Shown: positions 1-10,672, counted from the stretch's first letter. The stretch: 64,000 nt of DNA from Shewanella cyperi (GCF_017354985.1 NZ_CP071501.1:329501-393500), one strand, 5' to 3'. Numbers and translations: made by a program. The notes: a model not told the origin generated them from the letters alone.

Positions 1-3000
1 GGTCATCCCTTCGATGGCATAGATCCCAACTACGGTGCCTACTGGATATTAACTCTCAAGGAAGGTCACAGTGATTGCGCCAACTTCATAGTACACACAG
101 GTACCGAAGGCAGCGGCAAGGCCCTGGGTGATGGCGATCTCAAGATGAACCTCAAGCCTTTTGAGGATCCCAGTGCAGCCGAGGCCAGGTTCGACAGGGT
201 CAACTTCACCATCCACGGTGAGAGTAGTGTTTACGACTTCCCTATTCTGGATGTGGGTTTTTCCATCTCGGGTGCCAGCGCCCACTGGCTGGATAAAGAC
301 ACCTTGGTGTGGAATGAAAGCCCCGAAGGTATCAGTCAGTTCGTACTGCTGCACTCACCCAATGCCGACATTGGTGTCGATGAGCGCGGTAACCTCAGTG
401 GCGCTCGGTTGCTGCTGACCCAAACCGAACTCAATGAAGTGCAAAAGGCCCAGGTACCGCAGCTGGCAAACTGGCCGGCGTATCGGCTCAGCCATTCTGA
501 CACTGAGGCCAGGGCCTTGGTGAAGGAACAACTGGTGCTGGCCGGTCTGGATGCCGACGGCAAACCTCTGGCCGCCACCTATGTGCAAAATGCGCGGGCC
601 CTGGATGACCTCTATACCTCGGGAGATGCTGATGCCAATGAGGCGAGCCTGGGGATCAGCTATGAAGGCGATGCAGTTACCGCGAGACTCTGGGCGCCCA
701 CGGCTCAGGCGGTGACCCTCAAGGTGTATGACGAGGCGAAAAACTTAACCCGTAGCGAGACCATGACCGAAGACCCTGCCACCGGTATCTGGTCTTTCAC
801 TGGCACCGGGCTTGACCGTCGCTATTACCGCTATGAACTGACCCTGTATCATCCGGTCAGCAAAAAACTGGAAACCGTCGAGAGTACCGATCCTTACTCG
901 GTCAACGTGTCCGCCAATGGCCGTTTCAGCCAGTTTGTTAACCTGAGCGATGCCGACACCAAGCCAGATGGCTGGGATGGTCATATGGTGCCCGAGGGCG
1001 CGGATCCCGAGGACATAGTGGTGTACGAGGGCCATGTCCGCGACTTCAGCATCCGCGATGACAGCACCAGCGCCGCCAACCGCGGCAAGTACCTGGCCTT
1101 CACCGAAGAGGGGTCGGCCCCTGTGGAGCATTTGCGTTCACTGGCACAAAAGGGCCTGACCCACTTCCATGTGCTGCCTGTGACCGACATGGCCACGGTG
1201 AACGAGCTGGAAGATGAGCGGGTGGAACTGACCGACACCCTGGGCAAGCTGTGCGGCAAGATTAACGACAGCGCCGATGCCTGTAAGACCAAGGACAAGG
1301 GCGCCACTATCCAGAGCCTGCTGGAAGACAGCCTGCCGGGCTCCGCCGATGCCCAGGCACTGGTGAATGCCATGCGTGGTCTGGATGGCTTCAACTGGGG
1401 CTACGACCCACAGCACTTCCTGGCACCCGAGGGCAGCTATGCCTCAAGCCCCGATGGTGTGGCCAGGGTTAAAGAGCTGAGAGCCATGAACATGGCGCTG
1501 CACGGCATTGGTCTTCGCACCGTGCTCGACGTGGTGTACAACCACACCAGCTCCTCCGGCTTGTATGACAACTCAGTGCTCGACAAGGTCGTGCCCGGTT
1601 ATTACCACCGCTACGACCCTGTGACCGGTGCCATGCAGCGCTCCACCTGCTGCGAAAACACCGCCACCGAACACGCCATGATGGCTAAGCTGATGAACGA
1701 CACCCTGGTGTCACTGGCGCAGGATTTTGGCTTTGACGGTTTCCGTTTCGACATCATGGGCCATATTCCCAAGTCGGCCATGCTGGCGGCGCGGGATGCG
1801 GTGCGTGCCGTGGACCCCGATACCTACTTCTACGGTGAGGGCTGGAACTTCGGCGAGGTGGCCGACAACCGCCTGTTCGAGCAGGCCACCCAGGCCAATC
1901 TGGCCGGCACCGAGGTGGGCAGCTTCAACGACAGAATTCGTGAAGCCATCCGTGGTGGCAGCCTGTTCCAGAGCGAGCTCAAGGACGAAGTGCTGCGGGA
2001 TCAGGACACCCTCAGGCTGTCCATGGCCGGCAACCTTAAAGACTATGTGCTCAAGGACTTCAACGGCAATTCGGCCAAGGGCAGCAGCTTCAGCTGGAAT
2101 TCCCAGCCCACGGCCTATGCCACCGATCCGGCCGACATCATCAACTATGTGTCCAAGCACGATAACGAGACACTGTGGGACAAGCTGCAATACAGCCTCC
2201 CCGTGGGCATGAGCCTGGAAGACAGAGTTAGGGCCCAGAACATTGCTGCCACTGTGCCACTGCTGAGCCAGGGTATTCCCTTCCTGCAACTGGGCGGTGA
2301 CATGCTGCGCTCCAAGTCCATGGACCGCAACAGCTATGACTCAGGCGACTGGTTCAACTATGTGGACTTTACCCAGTCGGGCAACAACTGGAACGTGGGT
2401 CTGCCGCTGGCACAGGACAACCAGGGCAACTGGAATACCATCTCCGGTATTTCGGCCAACCCCAATACCGCGGCCTCGGCCAGCGAGATTGGCTTTGCCG
2501 CCGAGGTGTTTGGCGAGTTTCTGCAAATCCGTCATCAGAGCAAGCTGTTCCGTCTGACCACAGCCGAGGACATCATTGCCCGGGTTGGCTTCCACAACGT
2601 GGGCAAGCGCCAAACCCAGGGTGTGATTGTGATGAGCCTGGATGATGGTGCGGGTCTTACGGATCTCGACCCTGCGGTCGACGCCATAGTGGTGATGGTC
2701 AATGGCACGGCAAGCAGCCAGTCCCATACAGTACCTACGGCCTCGGGCTTCAGCCTGCATCCGCTGCTGGCATCTTCCATCGATGCCAGGGTGCGCGGCG
2801 CCAGCTTCAGCGCAGGCGATAACGAGGGCACCTTCACAGTGCCTGCCTACACCACGGCGGTGTTTGTTAAGGCCCAGGGCGCGGCCCAGGGCGAAGGTCT
2901 GTCGGCCAATGCCACCGTGGGCGCCCCCGATGTGGTGCCCTATGGCAGCACCACAGTGTATGTCCGTGGCAGCCTGAACGGCTGGGGCACAGGCAATCCA

Positions 3001-3927
3001 CTGCAATACGTTGGCAACGGCGAATACCGGGTGGCTATCACCCTGGCGCCCGGCGACTATGAGTTCAAGCTGGCGTCGGAAGACTGGAGCACGGTGGACT
3101 TTGGTGGTGTGTCTGCGGACGTTGCCGATGTGGAAGAGGGCGTGGTTGAGCAATTGGCGGCCAAGGGTGCCAACCTTAAGTTCAGCGCAACCCTGGCGGC
3201 GACCTATGTGTTCTCCCTCGATGCCAGTGACAAGGACAATCCGCAGCTGACCGTGTACAACGAGGAGCCGTTCCCCGGCACCCAGGTGTACCTGCGCGGT
3301 GATATGAACGGCTGGGGCTCCGACAACGCCATGACCTATCTGGGTGGCGGCGTTTACCGGGCCGATGTAGCGCTGACCGCCGGCAGCAAGGGCTTCAAGC
3401 TCGCCTCCAGCGACTGGAGCACAGTGGATTTTGGCAGCGGTGAGGCCGATGGCAGTGTGACCCTGGGCGTGGAGAAATTACTGGCCGTTAAGGGCGGTAA
3501 CCTCAGCATGAACTTTGATGAGGACACCAGCTACAGCTTCATCTTTGACCTGTCGAACCGTAGCGAACCTTTGCTGACCGTGTTCAAGACCGACATTTTT
3601 GCCGGCACCCAGGTGTTCCTGCGCGGCGGCATGAATGGCTGGGGCACAGACAACCCCTTAAGCTATCAGGGAGCAGGTGTCTACAGCACAGACGTCAGCC
3701 TCGGCGCTGGTGCGGTTGAGTTCAAGGTGGCAAGCTCGGATTGGAGCACAGTGGATTTCGGTGCCCTGTCAGGCGATGTTGCCGATGTGGCGCTGGACGA
3801 GGCCGAGCCGCTGGCGGCCAAGGGCACCAACCTCAAGCTCAATGTGGCCGAGGCAGGTACTTACCGCTTCACGGTAGCAGGGCCGGACCCGAGTGCGCCC
3901 AGCTTGACCGTCACCAGGGTCAATTGA
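1..3927 (+). CDS. Pullulanase-type GH13 alpha-1,6-glucosidase, 5' end missing
   Basis: The frame is open from base 1, so the N-terminus lies outside the window; 1308 codons are visible. The enzyme should hydrolyse alpha-1,6 branches of starch or glycogen-like polymers. The first ~80 residues resemble a pullulanase-associated PUD domain ([15 protein letters not shown]). A CBM48-like set follows around 640-960, then the GH13 barrel. The four GH13 regions are visible: DVVYNH near 1528, GFRFDIMGH with the nucleophile Asp codon at 1750, YGEGW with the acid/base Glu at 1837, and KHDNE with Asp at 2161. FNWGYDP near 1390 matches the pullulanase YNWGYDP signature. The C-terminus carries three ~110-residue repeats. 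The protein is probably secreted or surface-bound, but its signal peptide is not visible. A strong terminator follows directly. Confidence 0.93.
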   Translation, partial: GHPFDGIDPNYGAYWILTLKEGHSDCANFIVHTGTEGSGKALGDGDLKMNLKPFEDPSAAEARFDRVNFTIHGESSVYDFPILDVGFSISGASAHWLDKDTLVWNESPEGISQFVLLHSPNADIGVDERGNLSGARLLLTQTELNEVQKAQVPQLANWPAYRLSHSDTEARALVKEQLVLAGLDADGKPLAATYVQNARALDDLYTSGDADANEASLGISYEGDAVTARLWAPTAQAVTLKVYDEAKNLTRSETMTEDPATGIWSFTGTGLDRRYYRYELTLYHPVSKKLETVESTDPYSVNVSANGRFSQFVNLSDADTKPDGWDGHMVPEGADPEDIVVYEGHVRDFSIRDDSTSAANRGKYLAFTEEGSAPVEHLRSLAQKGLTHFHVLPVTDMATVNELEDERVELTDTLGKLCGKINDSADACKTKDKGATIQSLLEDSLPGSADAQALVNAMRGLDGFNWGYDPQHFLAPEGSYASSPDGVARVKELRAMNMALHGIGLRTVLDVVYNHTSSSGLYDNSVLDKVVPGYYHRYDPVTGAMQRSTCCENTATEHAMMAKLMNDTLVSLAQDFGFDGFRFDIMGHIPKSAMLAARDAVRAVDPDTYFYGEGWNFGEVADNRLFEQATQANLAGTEVGSFNDRIREAIRGGSLFQSELKDEVLRDQDTLRLSMAGNLKDYVLKDFNGNSAKGSSFSWNSQPTAYATDPADIINYVSKHDNETLWDKLQYSLPVGMSLEDRVRAQNIAATVPLLSQGIPFLQLGGDMLRSKSMDRNSYDSGDWFNYVDFTQSGNNWNVGLPLAQDNQGNWNTISGISANPNTAASASEIGFAAEVFGEFLQIRHQSKLFRLTTAEDIIARVGFHNVGKRQTQGVIVMSLDDGAGLTDLDPAVDAIVVMVNGTASSQSHTVPTASGFSLHPLLASSIDARVRGASFSAGDNEGTFTVPAYTTAVFVKAQGAAQGEGLSANATVGAPDVVPYGSTTVYVRGSLNGWGTGNPLQYVGNGEYRVAITLAPGDYEFKLASEDWSTVDFGGVSADVADVEEGVVEQLAAKGANLKFSATLAATYVFSLDASDKDNPQLTVYNEEPFPGTQVYLRGDMNGWGSDNAMTYLGGGVYRADVALTAGSKGFKLASSDWSTVDFGSGEADGSVTLGVEKLLAVKGGNLSMNFDEDTSYSFIFDLSNRSEPLLTVFKTDIFAGTQVFLRGGMNGWGTDNPLSYQGAGVYSTDVSLGAGAVEFKVASSDWSTVDFGALSGDVADVALDEAEPLAAKGTNLKLNVAEAGTYRFTVAGPDPSAPSLTVTRVN
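2956..3924 (+). repeat. Three tandem ~110-residue C-terminal modules of the pullulanase
   Basis: Repeat units begin near 2956, 3286 and 3613, a spacing of 330 and 327 bases. Each starts with a V-Y/F-[VL]-RG-x-[LM]-NGWG motif and contains a conserved FK[LV][11 protein letters not shown] block about 35 residues later, then LA[AV]KG and a beta-rich tail. The aromatic-rich beta pattern suggests starch-binding modules. The carbohydrate-binding role is inferred; I cannot name the CBM family with certainty. Confidence 0.8.
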
Positions 3928-3936
3928 CCTGACATT

Positions 3937-3964
3937 AAAAAAGCCGCCCTTGGGCGGCTTTTTT
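3937..3964 (+). terminator. Rho-independent terminator after the pullulanase gene
   Basis: Thirteen-base-pair perfect stem (AAAAAAGCCGCCC / GGGCGGCTTTTTT) with a TT loop, ten bases after the stop codon. Confidence 0.92.
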
Positions 3965-4061
3965 GTCCTTGTCATTCCCTTGGCTGAGTTGGTCCTCGGC
4001 AGACTTGTTATCGGGGCCTAAGCTGTTACAGTCAGTCGTATTCTTATAAATGGAGACCAAG

Positions 4062-5051
4062 ATGTCCCTGCCGCAATATGCCGATGTGCTGGCCGCCAGC
4101 GAACGAATTCAACCCTATATAAGTGAGACCCCGATAGTCAGTTCCTACCTGCTGAACGATTGGCTCGGCCACAAGGTGTTTTTCAAGGCCGAATGCCTGC
4201 AACGGGTCGGTGCCTTCAAGTTGCGCGGTGCCACCAATGTGCTGGCCTGGCTCAAGGAACAGGGCAAGCTGCCCAAAAAGGTGGTCGCCAACAGCTCGGG
4301 CAATCACGCCCAGGCGGTAGCCTATGCCGCGCGCCAGTTTGGGGTGGCGGCGCAGATTTTCAGCCCGCAGAACGTGTCCAAGGTCAAGGCCGCCGCGACC
4401 CGTTTCTATGGTGCCGAGCTGGTGCTGTGCGAGACCCGGCAAGAGGCCGATGAGCAGGTGCAGGCCGCCGCGGCCGCAGCCGACACTGTGTGGATCCCCC
4501 CCTTCAACCATCCGCAGATTATTGCCGGTCAGGGCACGGCGACGCTGGAAGCCCTTAGGCAATTGCCGCCCATGGATGGGGTGTTTGCCCCCTGCGGTGG
4601 TGGTGGCCTGCTCAGCGGCACCCTGCTGGCGACCCGGGAACTGTGTCCCCATGCGGCCGTGGTCGGTGCCGAGCCCTTGCTCGGCAATGACGCCGCCCGC
4701 TCACTGCGAAGTGGCTCAATAGTGCGTCTCGACGCCCAACCCGACACCCTGGCCGATGGCGCCGCTACCCTGGCGGTGGGTTCTCTGACCTTCCCCCTGT
4801 TGCAGCAACTGGATGATTTTTACGAGGTGGATGAAGAGCGCATCGCCTATTGGACCCAATGGTTACAGCACCTGCTGAAGCTGCATGTGGAACCCACCAG
4901 TGCCATGAGCATGGAGGCCGTGGTGCAATGGCTCGGCAAGCAAACCAGCCCCAAACAGGTGCTGGTGATCCTCTCCGGCGGCAATATAGATCAGGCTAAA
5001 ATGCTGCGCATCTGGCAGGATGACCACCTGCTGCACAGGCCCGGGCTTTGA
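4062..5051 (+). CDS. PLP-dependent serine/threonine dehydratase family protein
   Basis: 329-residue fold-type II PLP enzyme. The Schiff-base lysine lies in VGAFKLRGA (about residue 48), the SSGNHAQ loop contacts substrate, and PCGGGGLLSG binds the PLP phosphate. The family deaminates threonine or serine to 2-oxobutyrate or pyruvate; close relatives include serine racemase and threo-3-hydroxyaspartate ammonia-lyase, so the substrate is not settled. There is no C-terminal regulatory ACT-like domain, unlike biosynthetic IlvA. An ATG at 4050 is possible, but GGAG at 4051-4054 is well placed for the ATG at 4062, which I chose. The gene stands alone between two terminators. Confidence 0.85.
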   Translation: MSLPQYADVLAASERIQPYISETPIVSSYLLNDWLGHKVFFKAECLQRVGAFKLRGATNVLAWLKEQGKLPKKVVANSSGNHAQAVAYAARQFGVAAQIFSPQNVSKVKAAATRFYGAELVLCETRQEADEQVQAAAAAADTVWIPPFNHPQIIAGQGTATLEALRQLPPMDGVFAPCGGGGLLSGTLLATRELCPHAAVVGAEPLLGNDAARSLRSGSIVRLDAQPDTLADGAATLAVGSLTFPLLQQLDDFYEVDEERIAYWTQWLQHLLKLHVEPTSAMSMEAVVQWLGKQTSPKQVLVILSGGNIDQAKMLRIWQDDHLLHRPGL

Positions 5052-5096
5052 AGCGCCGATTGCCACCTAATGCAAAAACGCCAGCAAAAGCACAAT

Positions 5097-5126
5097 AAAA
5101 AACGGCTGCAATGCAGCCGTTTTTTT
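5097..5126 (+). terminator. Rho-independent terminator after the dehydratase gene
   Basis: Stem CGGCTGCA / TGCAGCCG preceded by six A and followed by seven T. It lies about 80 bases before the convergent aminopeptidase stop and may serve both strands. Confidence 0.88.
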
Positions 5127-5207
5127 CAGTCACAGACATTCTGCGTAATGGTTTGGAGCCTGTTTCATATGTGTCATAACAGCACTCTCAGGTTGGATTT
5201 GGCCGGT

Positions 5208-7883
5208 TTAACCAGGGATCTTATCCATGATCTTTATACAGCGTTCCACCCGCTCTTTTTTCACTTTCAGTGAGCGCACCACGGGGAACTTAAGCCCCTG
5301 CCACTCGTTCAGCAATTTGCCGAGCAGTTCAGCATCATCGTGGTTACAGTTGGACGGCAGCATGGCATTGGCGTAGCTCACCAGGAAACGATCATCGGCG
5401 CTGTCGTTAAGCTTGGGAATAGTGTCGATAATGGTGTCCAGATAGGGCGTCCTCAGTTCTGGGTGTTCGTTATTGAACAGCGAGAACATGATGAACTGTT
5501 GTTCCCTGAGTTTGAGGTTGGCCGCGTCATTTTGTATGGTGCTGAACCACTTGGCTTTGACATCGACCAGAGGGCGCGACACCTCGGTCGCCAGGGCGCT
5601 CAGCTTGCCCCGATCGGAATTGTCGCGCTGTTTCTCTTCCTCCAGTAATCGCTGATAGTCACCTTGAAGGAAGCGGTTCGCCATGCCAACCAGGCGCCAA
5701 CGTTTATCCTGATCCAGGGTAAAGCCATCGAGTTGTTCCTTACCGCTGATAAAGCCCAGCAAGGTATGCCAGTGGCTTGGACTGTCGACGCTGCCAATGT
5801 ACAGATTAAACCAGAGCTTTTGCAGATCGGAACCCGGCTTGGCAGCCTTAAGCTGTTGCCAGGCGAAGCTTTCAACATTGGTGATTTCTTCTTGTACTTG
5901 TTTGCCTTGGCGACGAGCTTCCCACAGAACGTTATTAGCATACTCCAGACCATCCACCACCAGGGCTATGATGGTTTCGTCCTGTTCCTTGGGCAGGTTG
6001 GCCATGGCAAAGTCCACATATTCCATGGGCGTGATCTCTGCCTCATTGACACCGTCAATCAGGCTTTGCCACAGCATCAGGCGGGTATAGTTGTCTGATA
6101 CACCGTTGATATGTGTCTTCAGGGTTTGATGGGACTTTTCGTCAAGAATCACCTTGGCATAGGCAAAGTCGCCCTCGTTGGGGTACACCATATCCGGGCA
6201 GGGGGCGCCGATAAGTGAACTGACGTCGGTATTGGCTCCCCGATAGATCAGATCTTCAACCCGGGTCTTGGTGAGTTTGCCGGCCTTTTCATTGAAGAGG
6301 GCAATACGGGTTTTTTGGGTGCGCAGGGTACTGTCGTGCTCGCCGTGGCCCTGTTGCAGGCTGAATTGGCTGATACGCTCATCTTTACACTGATAGCTGA
6401 CCTTGATGTTGTTAAGTCCGGAAGTGTAGAGCCATTCCTTTGACCAGGCATCGAGGTTAACCCCTGAACTGTGTTGCAGCGCGCCGATAAAGTCGGCCAA
6501 CTGGGTGTTTTTCTCGCTGTGGGTTTTCAGGTAGTGACTGACGCCCTCACGGAACTTGTCCTCGCCCAGATAGAACCACAATTGCTTGAGCACTGAGCCA
6601 CCCTTGCCATAGGTGATACCATCGAAGTTGGAGAAGGCTTCGGTGGTATTGGCGACATCGAGTTGAATGGCGTGGGTGGTGACCGAATCGTCGGTCCCAT
6701 AGGCCCACTGCTTGGTGCTGCTGTAGTAATTTTCCCAGACTCCCGGGAACATCTCGGTTTTATACAGCGCCAGGTTGGACATAAAGGTGGCAAAGCTTTC
6801 GTTGAGCCACAGGCCATCCCACCATTTCATGGTCACCAGATTGCCAAACCACATATGGGCCAGTTCGTGGGCTATGGTGTTGGCATGATTACGGCGGGCA
6901 TCAAGGGTTTTTTCTCCGCGGCTGATATAGCTCTCATTGAAAGTCACTGCGCCGACGTTTTCCATGGCCCCGGAGTTGAAATCGGGCACCATCAGCTGGT
7001 CGTATTTATGGTAGGGATAGTGGATATCAAAATATTGATTGAAAAAGGCAAATGACTTCTTGGTCGGCTCAAACCATTCCTCGGGCTTGACGTACTTTGC
7101 CATGCTCTTGCGGGCAAATAGTCTTAAGGGTACGTCACCGGCTTTGTCTTGCCACTGGACAAAGGGACCGGCGTGCAGTGCAAACACGTATGAAGAAAAA
7201 CGGTCGGTTTGCTTAAATTGCCAATGCCTGGTGTTTTCTTGTTCATCTATGCGGCTTTCCCTTTGGTTGGAGATCACCTGCCAATCGGCGGGCGCCTTCA
7301 CATCCAGCAGGTAGGTGGCTTTTAAATCGGGCTGGTCAAAGTGCGGGAACAGGCGGTTGGCATCGTAGGGCTCAAAGTCCGTGTAAAGGTAGACGGCATT
7401 ATCTTCGGGATCTTTGAAACGGTGCAGTCCGGTACCCGTATTGCCATAGTTGGCGCGGTAGCGGATTTCGATGCGGTTATGCCCATCAGCCAGTTGTTGC
7501 GAGGGGATTTCGATAAACCATTTGCTATAAGTAAACTCGGCCGGCTTACCGTTGATGAGTATGGTTTCCACGGCTCCCTGATAAAAATCCACCGTCAATG
7601 GCAATGTTGTCAGCGGTTTATAGTCAAAGGTGATCACACTGGTACCGGAAAAACTTTCATCGCCCAGGGTGAAGTCGACGGATAACCGGTAATCGACCTT
7701 GCTGATAAGGGCGCTGCGTTGGGCCGCATACCCCTGTTCCAGTGCATCGGACTGCACCCGTGGCGCAAATGCTATTTGAGTTACAGCCTCAGTGGTGTTG
7801 GTTGCAACCTGGCCAGGAGCACTACTGCATCCCTGCATCAACAGAAGTCCGGTTAAGGTGCTGGCGATAATAGATTTTTTCAT
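5208..7883 (-). CDS. M1 family aminopeptidase, predicted lipoprotein
   Basis: 891-residue zinc aminopeptidase of the PepN/M1 family, which removes N-terminal residues from peptides. GAMEN (residues about 305-309) recognises the free amino terminus. HELAH (339-343) and Glu362 in LNESF form the HExxH-x18-E zinc site. The N-terminus MKKSIIASTLTGLLLMQGCSS is a lipoprotein signal with the lipobox Cys at about 19, so the enzyme is probably a membrane-anchored periplasmic protein, unlike cytosolic E. coli PepN. A longer frame opens at 7928, but the start at 7883 is preceded by AGGGGA and begins the signal peptide exactly. It is monocistronic. Confidence 0.9.
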   Translation of the reverse strand: MKKSIIASTLTGLLLMQGCSSAPGQVATNTTEAVTQIAFAPRVQSDALEQGYAAQRSALISKVDYRLSVDFTLGDESFSGTSVITFDYKPLTTLPLTVDFYQGAVETILINGKPAEFTYSKWFIEIPSQQLADGHNRIEIRYRANYGNTGTGLHRFKDPEDNAVYLYTDFEPYDANRLFPHFDQPDLKATYLLDVKAPADWQVISNQRESRIDEQENTRHWQFKQTDRFSSYVFALHAGPFVQWQDKAGDVPLRLFARKSMAKYVKPEEWFEPTKKSFAFFNQYFDIHYPYHKYDQLMVPDFNSGAMENVGAVTFNESYISRGEKTLDARRNHANTIAHELAHMWFGNLVTMKWWDGLWLNESFATFMSNLALYKTEMFPGVWENYYSSTKQWAYGTDDSVTTHAIQLDVANTTEAFSNFDGITYGKGGSVLKQLWFYLGEDKFREGVSHYLKTHSEKNTQLADFIGALQHSSGVNLDAWSKEWLYTSGLNNIKVSYQCKDERISQFSLQQGHGEHDSTLRTQKTRIALFNEKAGKLTKTRVEDLIYRGANTDVSSLIGAPCPDMVYPNEGDFAYAKVILDEKSHQTLKTHINGVSDNYTRLMLWQSLIDGVNEAEITPMEYVDFAMANLPKEQDETIIALVVDGLEYANNVLWEARRQGKQVQEEITNVESFAWQQLKAAKPGSDLQKLWFNLYIGSVDSPSHWHTLLGFISGKEQLDGFTLDQDKRWRLVGMANRFLQGDYQRLLEEEKQRDNSDRGKLSALATEVSRPLVDVKAKWFSTIQNDAANLKLREQQFIMFSLFNNEHPELRTPYLDTIIDTIPKLNDSADDRFLVSYANAMLPSNCNHDDAELLGKLLNEWQGLKFPVVRSLKVKKERVERCIKIMDKIPG

Positions 7884-8016
7884 TAAAGAAGATCCCCTTT
7901 CTTGAGTCAGTGTCCGTGTATAACACAAGCTCGATGGTTATCAGAGTGTAAAAATTGTAACCGGGGGTGAACCGTAGAACGCAAGGCGCAGCAGCGTGGC
8001 CAAGTTGGGCTGGGTG

Positions 8017-8054
8017 CCATAAAGAAGAGCGCCAATAGGCGCTCTTCTTTATGG
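8017..8054 (-). terminator. Terminator downstream of yicC, 17-bp perfect palindrome
   Basis: CCATAAAGAAGAGCGCC pairs without mismatch with its complement across an AATA loop. It lies 14 bases beyond the yicC stop. T-rich flanks on both sides allow use in either direction. Confidence 0.85.
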
Positions 8055-8068
8055 GGGAAGTAATGGGA

Positions 8069-8932
8069 TTATTCCACGTTCTGGATCTGTTCGCGCATCT
8101 GCTCGATGATGACCTTGAGTTCCACCGCGGCGGCCGTGACTTCTGAATTGATGGACTTGGAGGCCAGGGTGTTCGACTCGCGATTGAATTCCTGCATCAT
8201 AAAGTCTAGGCGACGCCCTTCACTGCCACCTTTTTTGAGGATACGGCGGGCCTCATTGACGTGGGCCTCGAGTCTGTCCATTTCTTCGGCAACGTCCTGT
8301 TTCTGGGCCAGCAACACAAGTTCCTGCTCCAGGCGGGCGGGATCCAGCTCGGCCTTGATCTCGGCGAGACGGCTGGTGAGTTTTTCCCGCTGCCATTCCA
8401 TCACTTTCGGCATGTGAGCTCGCACCAGGGCGATTTGGGCTTCGACCCCGTCAAGGCGGGTCAACAGCATCTCCTTGATGGCGCTGCCTTCGCGGCCGCG
8501 AGCCTCGATAAATTGATCGATTGCGGTGTCAAAGGCCTGCAGCAGCTCGGTGCTGATGGTATCCATGTCCTGCTCGGCTGTGGCGATAACGCCGGGCCAG
8601 CGCAGTATGTCGGTGAGGCTGATTTCACCACTGCCGGCTTCCTGCTTGAGCCAGTCGGCGGCCGCCAGCAGTTTGCGGGCCAATGGTTGGTTGAGGTTGA
8701 GCTCGGCACCACTGTCTTCGGCCAGCTCATAGCGCAGATTGACTTCCACCTTGCCGCGGTTGAGGCGTTTGCGCAGCTTGTCCCTGAGCACGGGCTCCAG
8801 GCTGCGGAACTGCTCGGGCAGGCGCAGGTAGGTCTCAAGGTAACGCTGGTTGACCGAGCGGATCTCCCAGGAGGCGTTGCCCCAGGAGGCTTTGTGCTCA
8901 ATACGAGCATAGGCTGTCATGCTTTGGATCAT
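8069..8932 (-). CDS. yicC: YicC family endoribonuclease
   Basis: 287 residues, the usual YicC length. The N-terminus MIQSMTAYAR and the C-terminal segment RRLDFMMQEFNRESNTLASKS are family hallmarks; the latter is the DUF1732 end. E. coli YicC has been described as an endoribonuclease in small-RNA turnover; that role is from family knowledge. A longer frame opens at 8992, but the conserved start is at 8932, with GGAAAAG upstream. It is divergent from rph, as in E. coli. Confidence 0.92.
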   Translation of the reverse strand: MIQSMTAYARIEHKASWGNASWEIRSVNQRYLETYLRLPEQFRSLEPVLRDKLRKRLNRGKVEVNLRYELAEDSGAELNLNQPLARKLLAAADWLKQEAGSGEISLTDILRWPGVIATAEQDMDTISTELLQAFDTAIDQFIEARGREGSAIKEMLLTRLDGVEAQIALVRAHMPKVMEWQREKLTSRLAEIKAELDPARLEQELVLLAQKQDVAEEMDRLEAHVNEARRILKKGGSEGRRLDFMMQEFNRESNTLASKSINSEVTAAAVELKVIIEQMREQIQNVE

Positions 8933-9102
8933 TGGCTTTTCCGCAGAAGTGATTCCGGATTGAAGGCCGATTATAACCACAAGACAGGGCAAAGATCAGT
9001 GCCTGGTACATAAAGCGGCGCCAGGGTGAGTATTTTTCCGCTATCGGCCCGGCTCTGGGCGCTAAATGCCAAGCCGGCATGGCATAGCGGCCGCCATGGC
9101 CC

Positions 9103-9108
9103 TATAAT
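9103..9108 (+). promoter_or_regulatory. Candidate -10 element of the rph-pyrE promoter
   Basis: A perfect TATAAT lies 43 bases before the rph start in the yicC-rph divergent gap. The matching -35 region is weak, so the promoter is only a candidate. Confidence 0.4.
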
Positions 9109-9151
9109 GTGCAGCCAACTAAATGAATCCCCCAAATTTACAGGAATCGCC

Positions 9152-9865
9152 ATGCGTCCAGGTAATCGTACTCCGGCTCAAACCCGGCCCATCACCATCA
9201 CCCGTCAGTTCACCGCCCATGCCGAAGGCTCGGTACTGGTGGAGTTCGGTGAGACCAAGGTGTTGTGCACCGCGAGCTTTACCGAGGGCGTACCCCGTTT
9301 CCTCAAGGGCCAGGGCCAGGGCTGGGTAACCGCCGAATACGGCATGCTGCCGCGTTCAACCCACACCCGCATGGACAGGGAAGCGGCCCGTGGCAAGCAG
9401 TCCGGTCGCACCCAGGAAATCCAGCGTCTTATCGGTCGCGCCCTGCGTGCAGCTGTGGATATGAAGCTGCTGGGTGAAAATACCCTGGTGATCGACTGTG
9501 ACGTGATCCAGGCCGATGGCGGCACCCGCACCGCGGCCATTACAGGTGCCTGTGTGGCGCTGGTGGATGCCCTTAATTGGGCCCGCGGCAAGGGCATCAT
9601 CAAGGCCAATCCCTTGAAGTTCCTGATCGCCGCCGTCAGTGTGGGCATTCACAATGGTGAGGCCATCTGCGATCTGGAATATGTGGAAGACAGCGCCGCA
9701 GAGACAGACATGAACGTGGTGATGACCGAGACCGGCAAGATCATCGAAGTGCAGGGTACCGCCGAGGGCGAACCCTTCAGCCACGAAGAGCTGCTCAGCA
9801 TGCTGGAGCTGGCCAAGCACGGCATTCGCGAGATCATCGATGTGCAGAAGGCTGCACTGAACTGA
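9152..9865 (+). CDS. rph: Ribonuclease PH
   Basis: 237 residues, full length. RNase PH is a phosphate-dependent 3'-5' exonuclease that trims tRNA 3' ends. Visible hallmarks are the [16 protein letters not shown] start, GKTKVLCTA-like strand ([11 protein letters not shown]), [20 protein letters not shown] with the catalytic arginines, and [18 protein letters not shown]. The C-terminus is intact; E. coli K-12 famously carries a frameshift here, this gene does not. A longer frame starts at 9026; the ATG at 9152 with AGGA upstream matches the family start. The stop lies seven bases before a hairpin that precedes pyrE. Confidence 0.96.
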   Translation: MRPGNRTPAQTRPITITRQFTAHAEGSVLVEFGETKVLCTASFTEGVPRFLKGQGQGWVTAEYGMLPRSTHTRMDREAARGKQSGRTQEIQRLIGRALRAAVDMKLLGENTLVIDCDVIQADGGTRTAAITGACVALVDALNWARGKGIIKANPLKFLIAAVSVGIHNGEAICDLEYVEDSAAETDMNVVMTETGKIIEVQGTAEGEPFSHEELLSMLELAKHGIREIIDVQKAALN

Positions 9866-9872
9866 TCCCATC

Positions 9873-9895
9873 AAGGACCCCACGGGGTCCTTTTT
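9873..9895 (+). terminator. Intercistronic terminator, probable pyrE attenuator
   Basis: AAGGACCCC and GGGGTCCTT form the stem, followed by a T run at 9891-9895. The stem begins seven bases after the rph stop codon. In E. coli, coupling of ribosomes at the end of rph to a hairpin here makes pyrE respond to UTP. The same geometry suggests the same control; that is inference. Confidence 0.75.
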
Positions 9896-9982
9896 AGCAA
9901 CAGATTTAGCAATTGAATGTGACCCGCCAATAGTCGCGGGCGGTCACGGCAGTGACCCGAGTTAACCCTTAAAGGAGCGATT

Positions 9983-10624
9983 GTGAAAGCCTATCAGCGT
10001 GAGTTTATTGAGTTTGCCCTGGAGCGCAATGTACTGAGATTCGGCGAGTTTACCTTGAAGTCGGGTCGTACCAGCCCCTATTTCTTCAACGCCGGCCTGT
10101 TCAATACCGGTCGCGATCTGGCCCGTCTGGGACGTTTTTATGCGGCGGCGCTGATGGATGCCGGCATAGATTACGATTTGCTGTTTGGCCCGGCCTACAA
10201 GGGTATTCCCATCGCGACTACCACTGCTGTGGCCTTGGCCGAGCACCATGATGTGGATGTGCCTTACTGCTTCAATCGCAAGGAAAAGAAAGACCACGGC
10301 GAAGGTGGCACCCTGGTGGGCAGCGAGCTCAAGGGCAAGGTGATGCTGGTGGACGACGTGATCACCGCAGGTACCGCCATCCGCGAATCCATGGAAATCA
10401 TCCAGGCCAACGGCGCGACCCTGGCCGGTGTGCTTATCGCCCTCGATCGTCAGGAGAAGGGCAAGGGTGAGTTGTCCGCCATTCAGGAAGTGGAGCGGGA
10501 TTTTGGTTGCAGCATAGTGGCCATTATCAAGCTTGAAGACCTGATTGCCTATCTGGCCGAAAAGCCCGGCCGGGAGCAGGAACTGGCGGCCGTTCGTGCC
10601 TACCGTGAGCAATACGGCATCTAA
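9983..10624 (+). CDS. pyrE: Orotate phosphoribosyltransferase
   Basis: 213 residues, equal to E. coli PyrE. It converts orotate and PRPP to orotidine 5'-monophosphate in pyrimidine synthesis. The PRPP-binding motif [16 protein letters not shown] is clear near residue 120, and the flexible-loop segment [12 protein letters not shown] near 95. AAAGGAG at 9970-9976 is a strong ribosome site for the start at 9983. It follows rph and the attenuator-like hairpin. Confidence 0.97.
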   Translation: MKAYQREFIEFALERNVLRFGEFTLKSGRTSPYFFNAGLFNTGRDLARLGRFYAAALMDAGIDYDLLFGPAYKGIPIATTTAVALAEHHDVDVPYCFNRKEKKDHGEGGTLVGSELKGKVMLVDDVITAGTAIRESMEIIQANGATLAGVLIALDRQEKGKGELSAIQEVERDFGCSIVAIIKLEDLIAYLAEKPGREQELAAVRAYREQYGI

Positions 10625-10643
10625 GGCGCTAAGTGCAGATAGC

Positions 10644-10672
10644 AAAAAGCCAGACCTGAGTCTGGCTTTTTT
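10644..10672. terminator. Bidirectional terminator between pyrE and folE
   Basis: Twelve-base-pair stem (AAAAAGCCAGAC / GTCTGGCTTTTT) with a CTGA loop in the gap between convergent genes. Confidence 0.92.
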
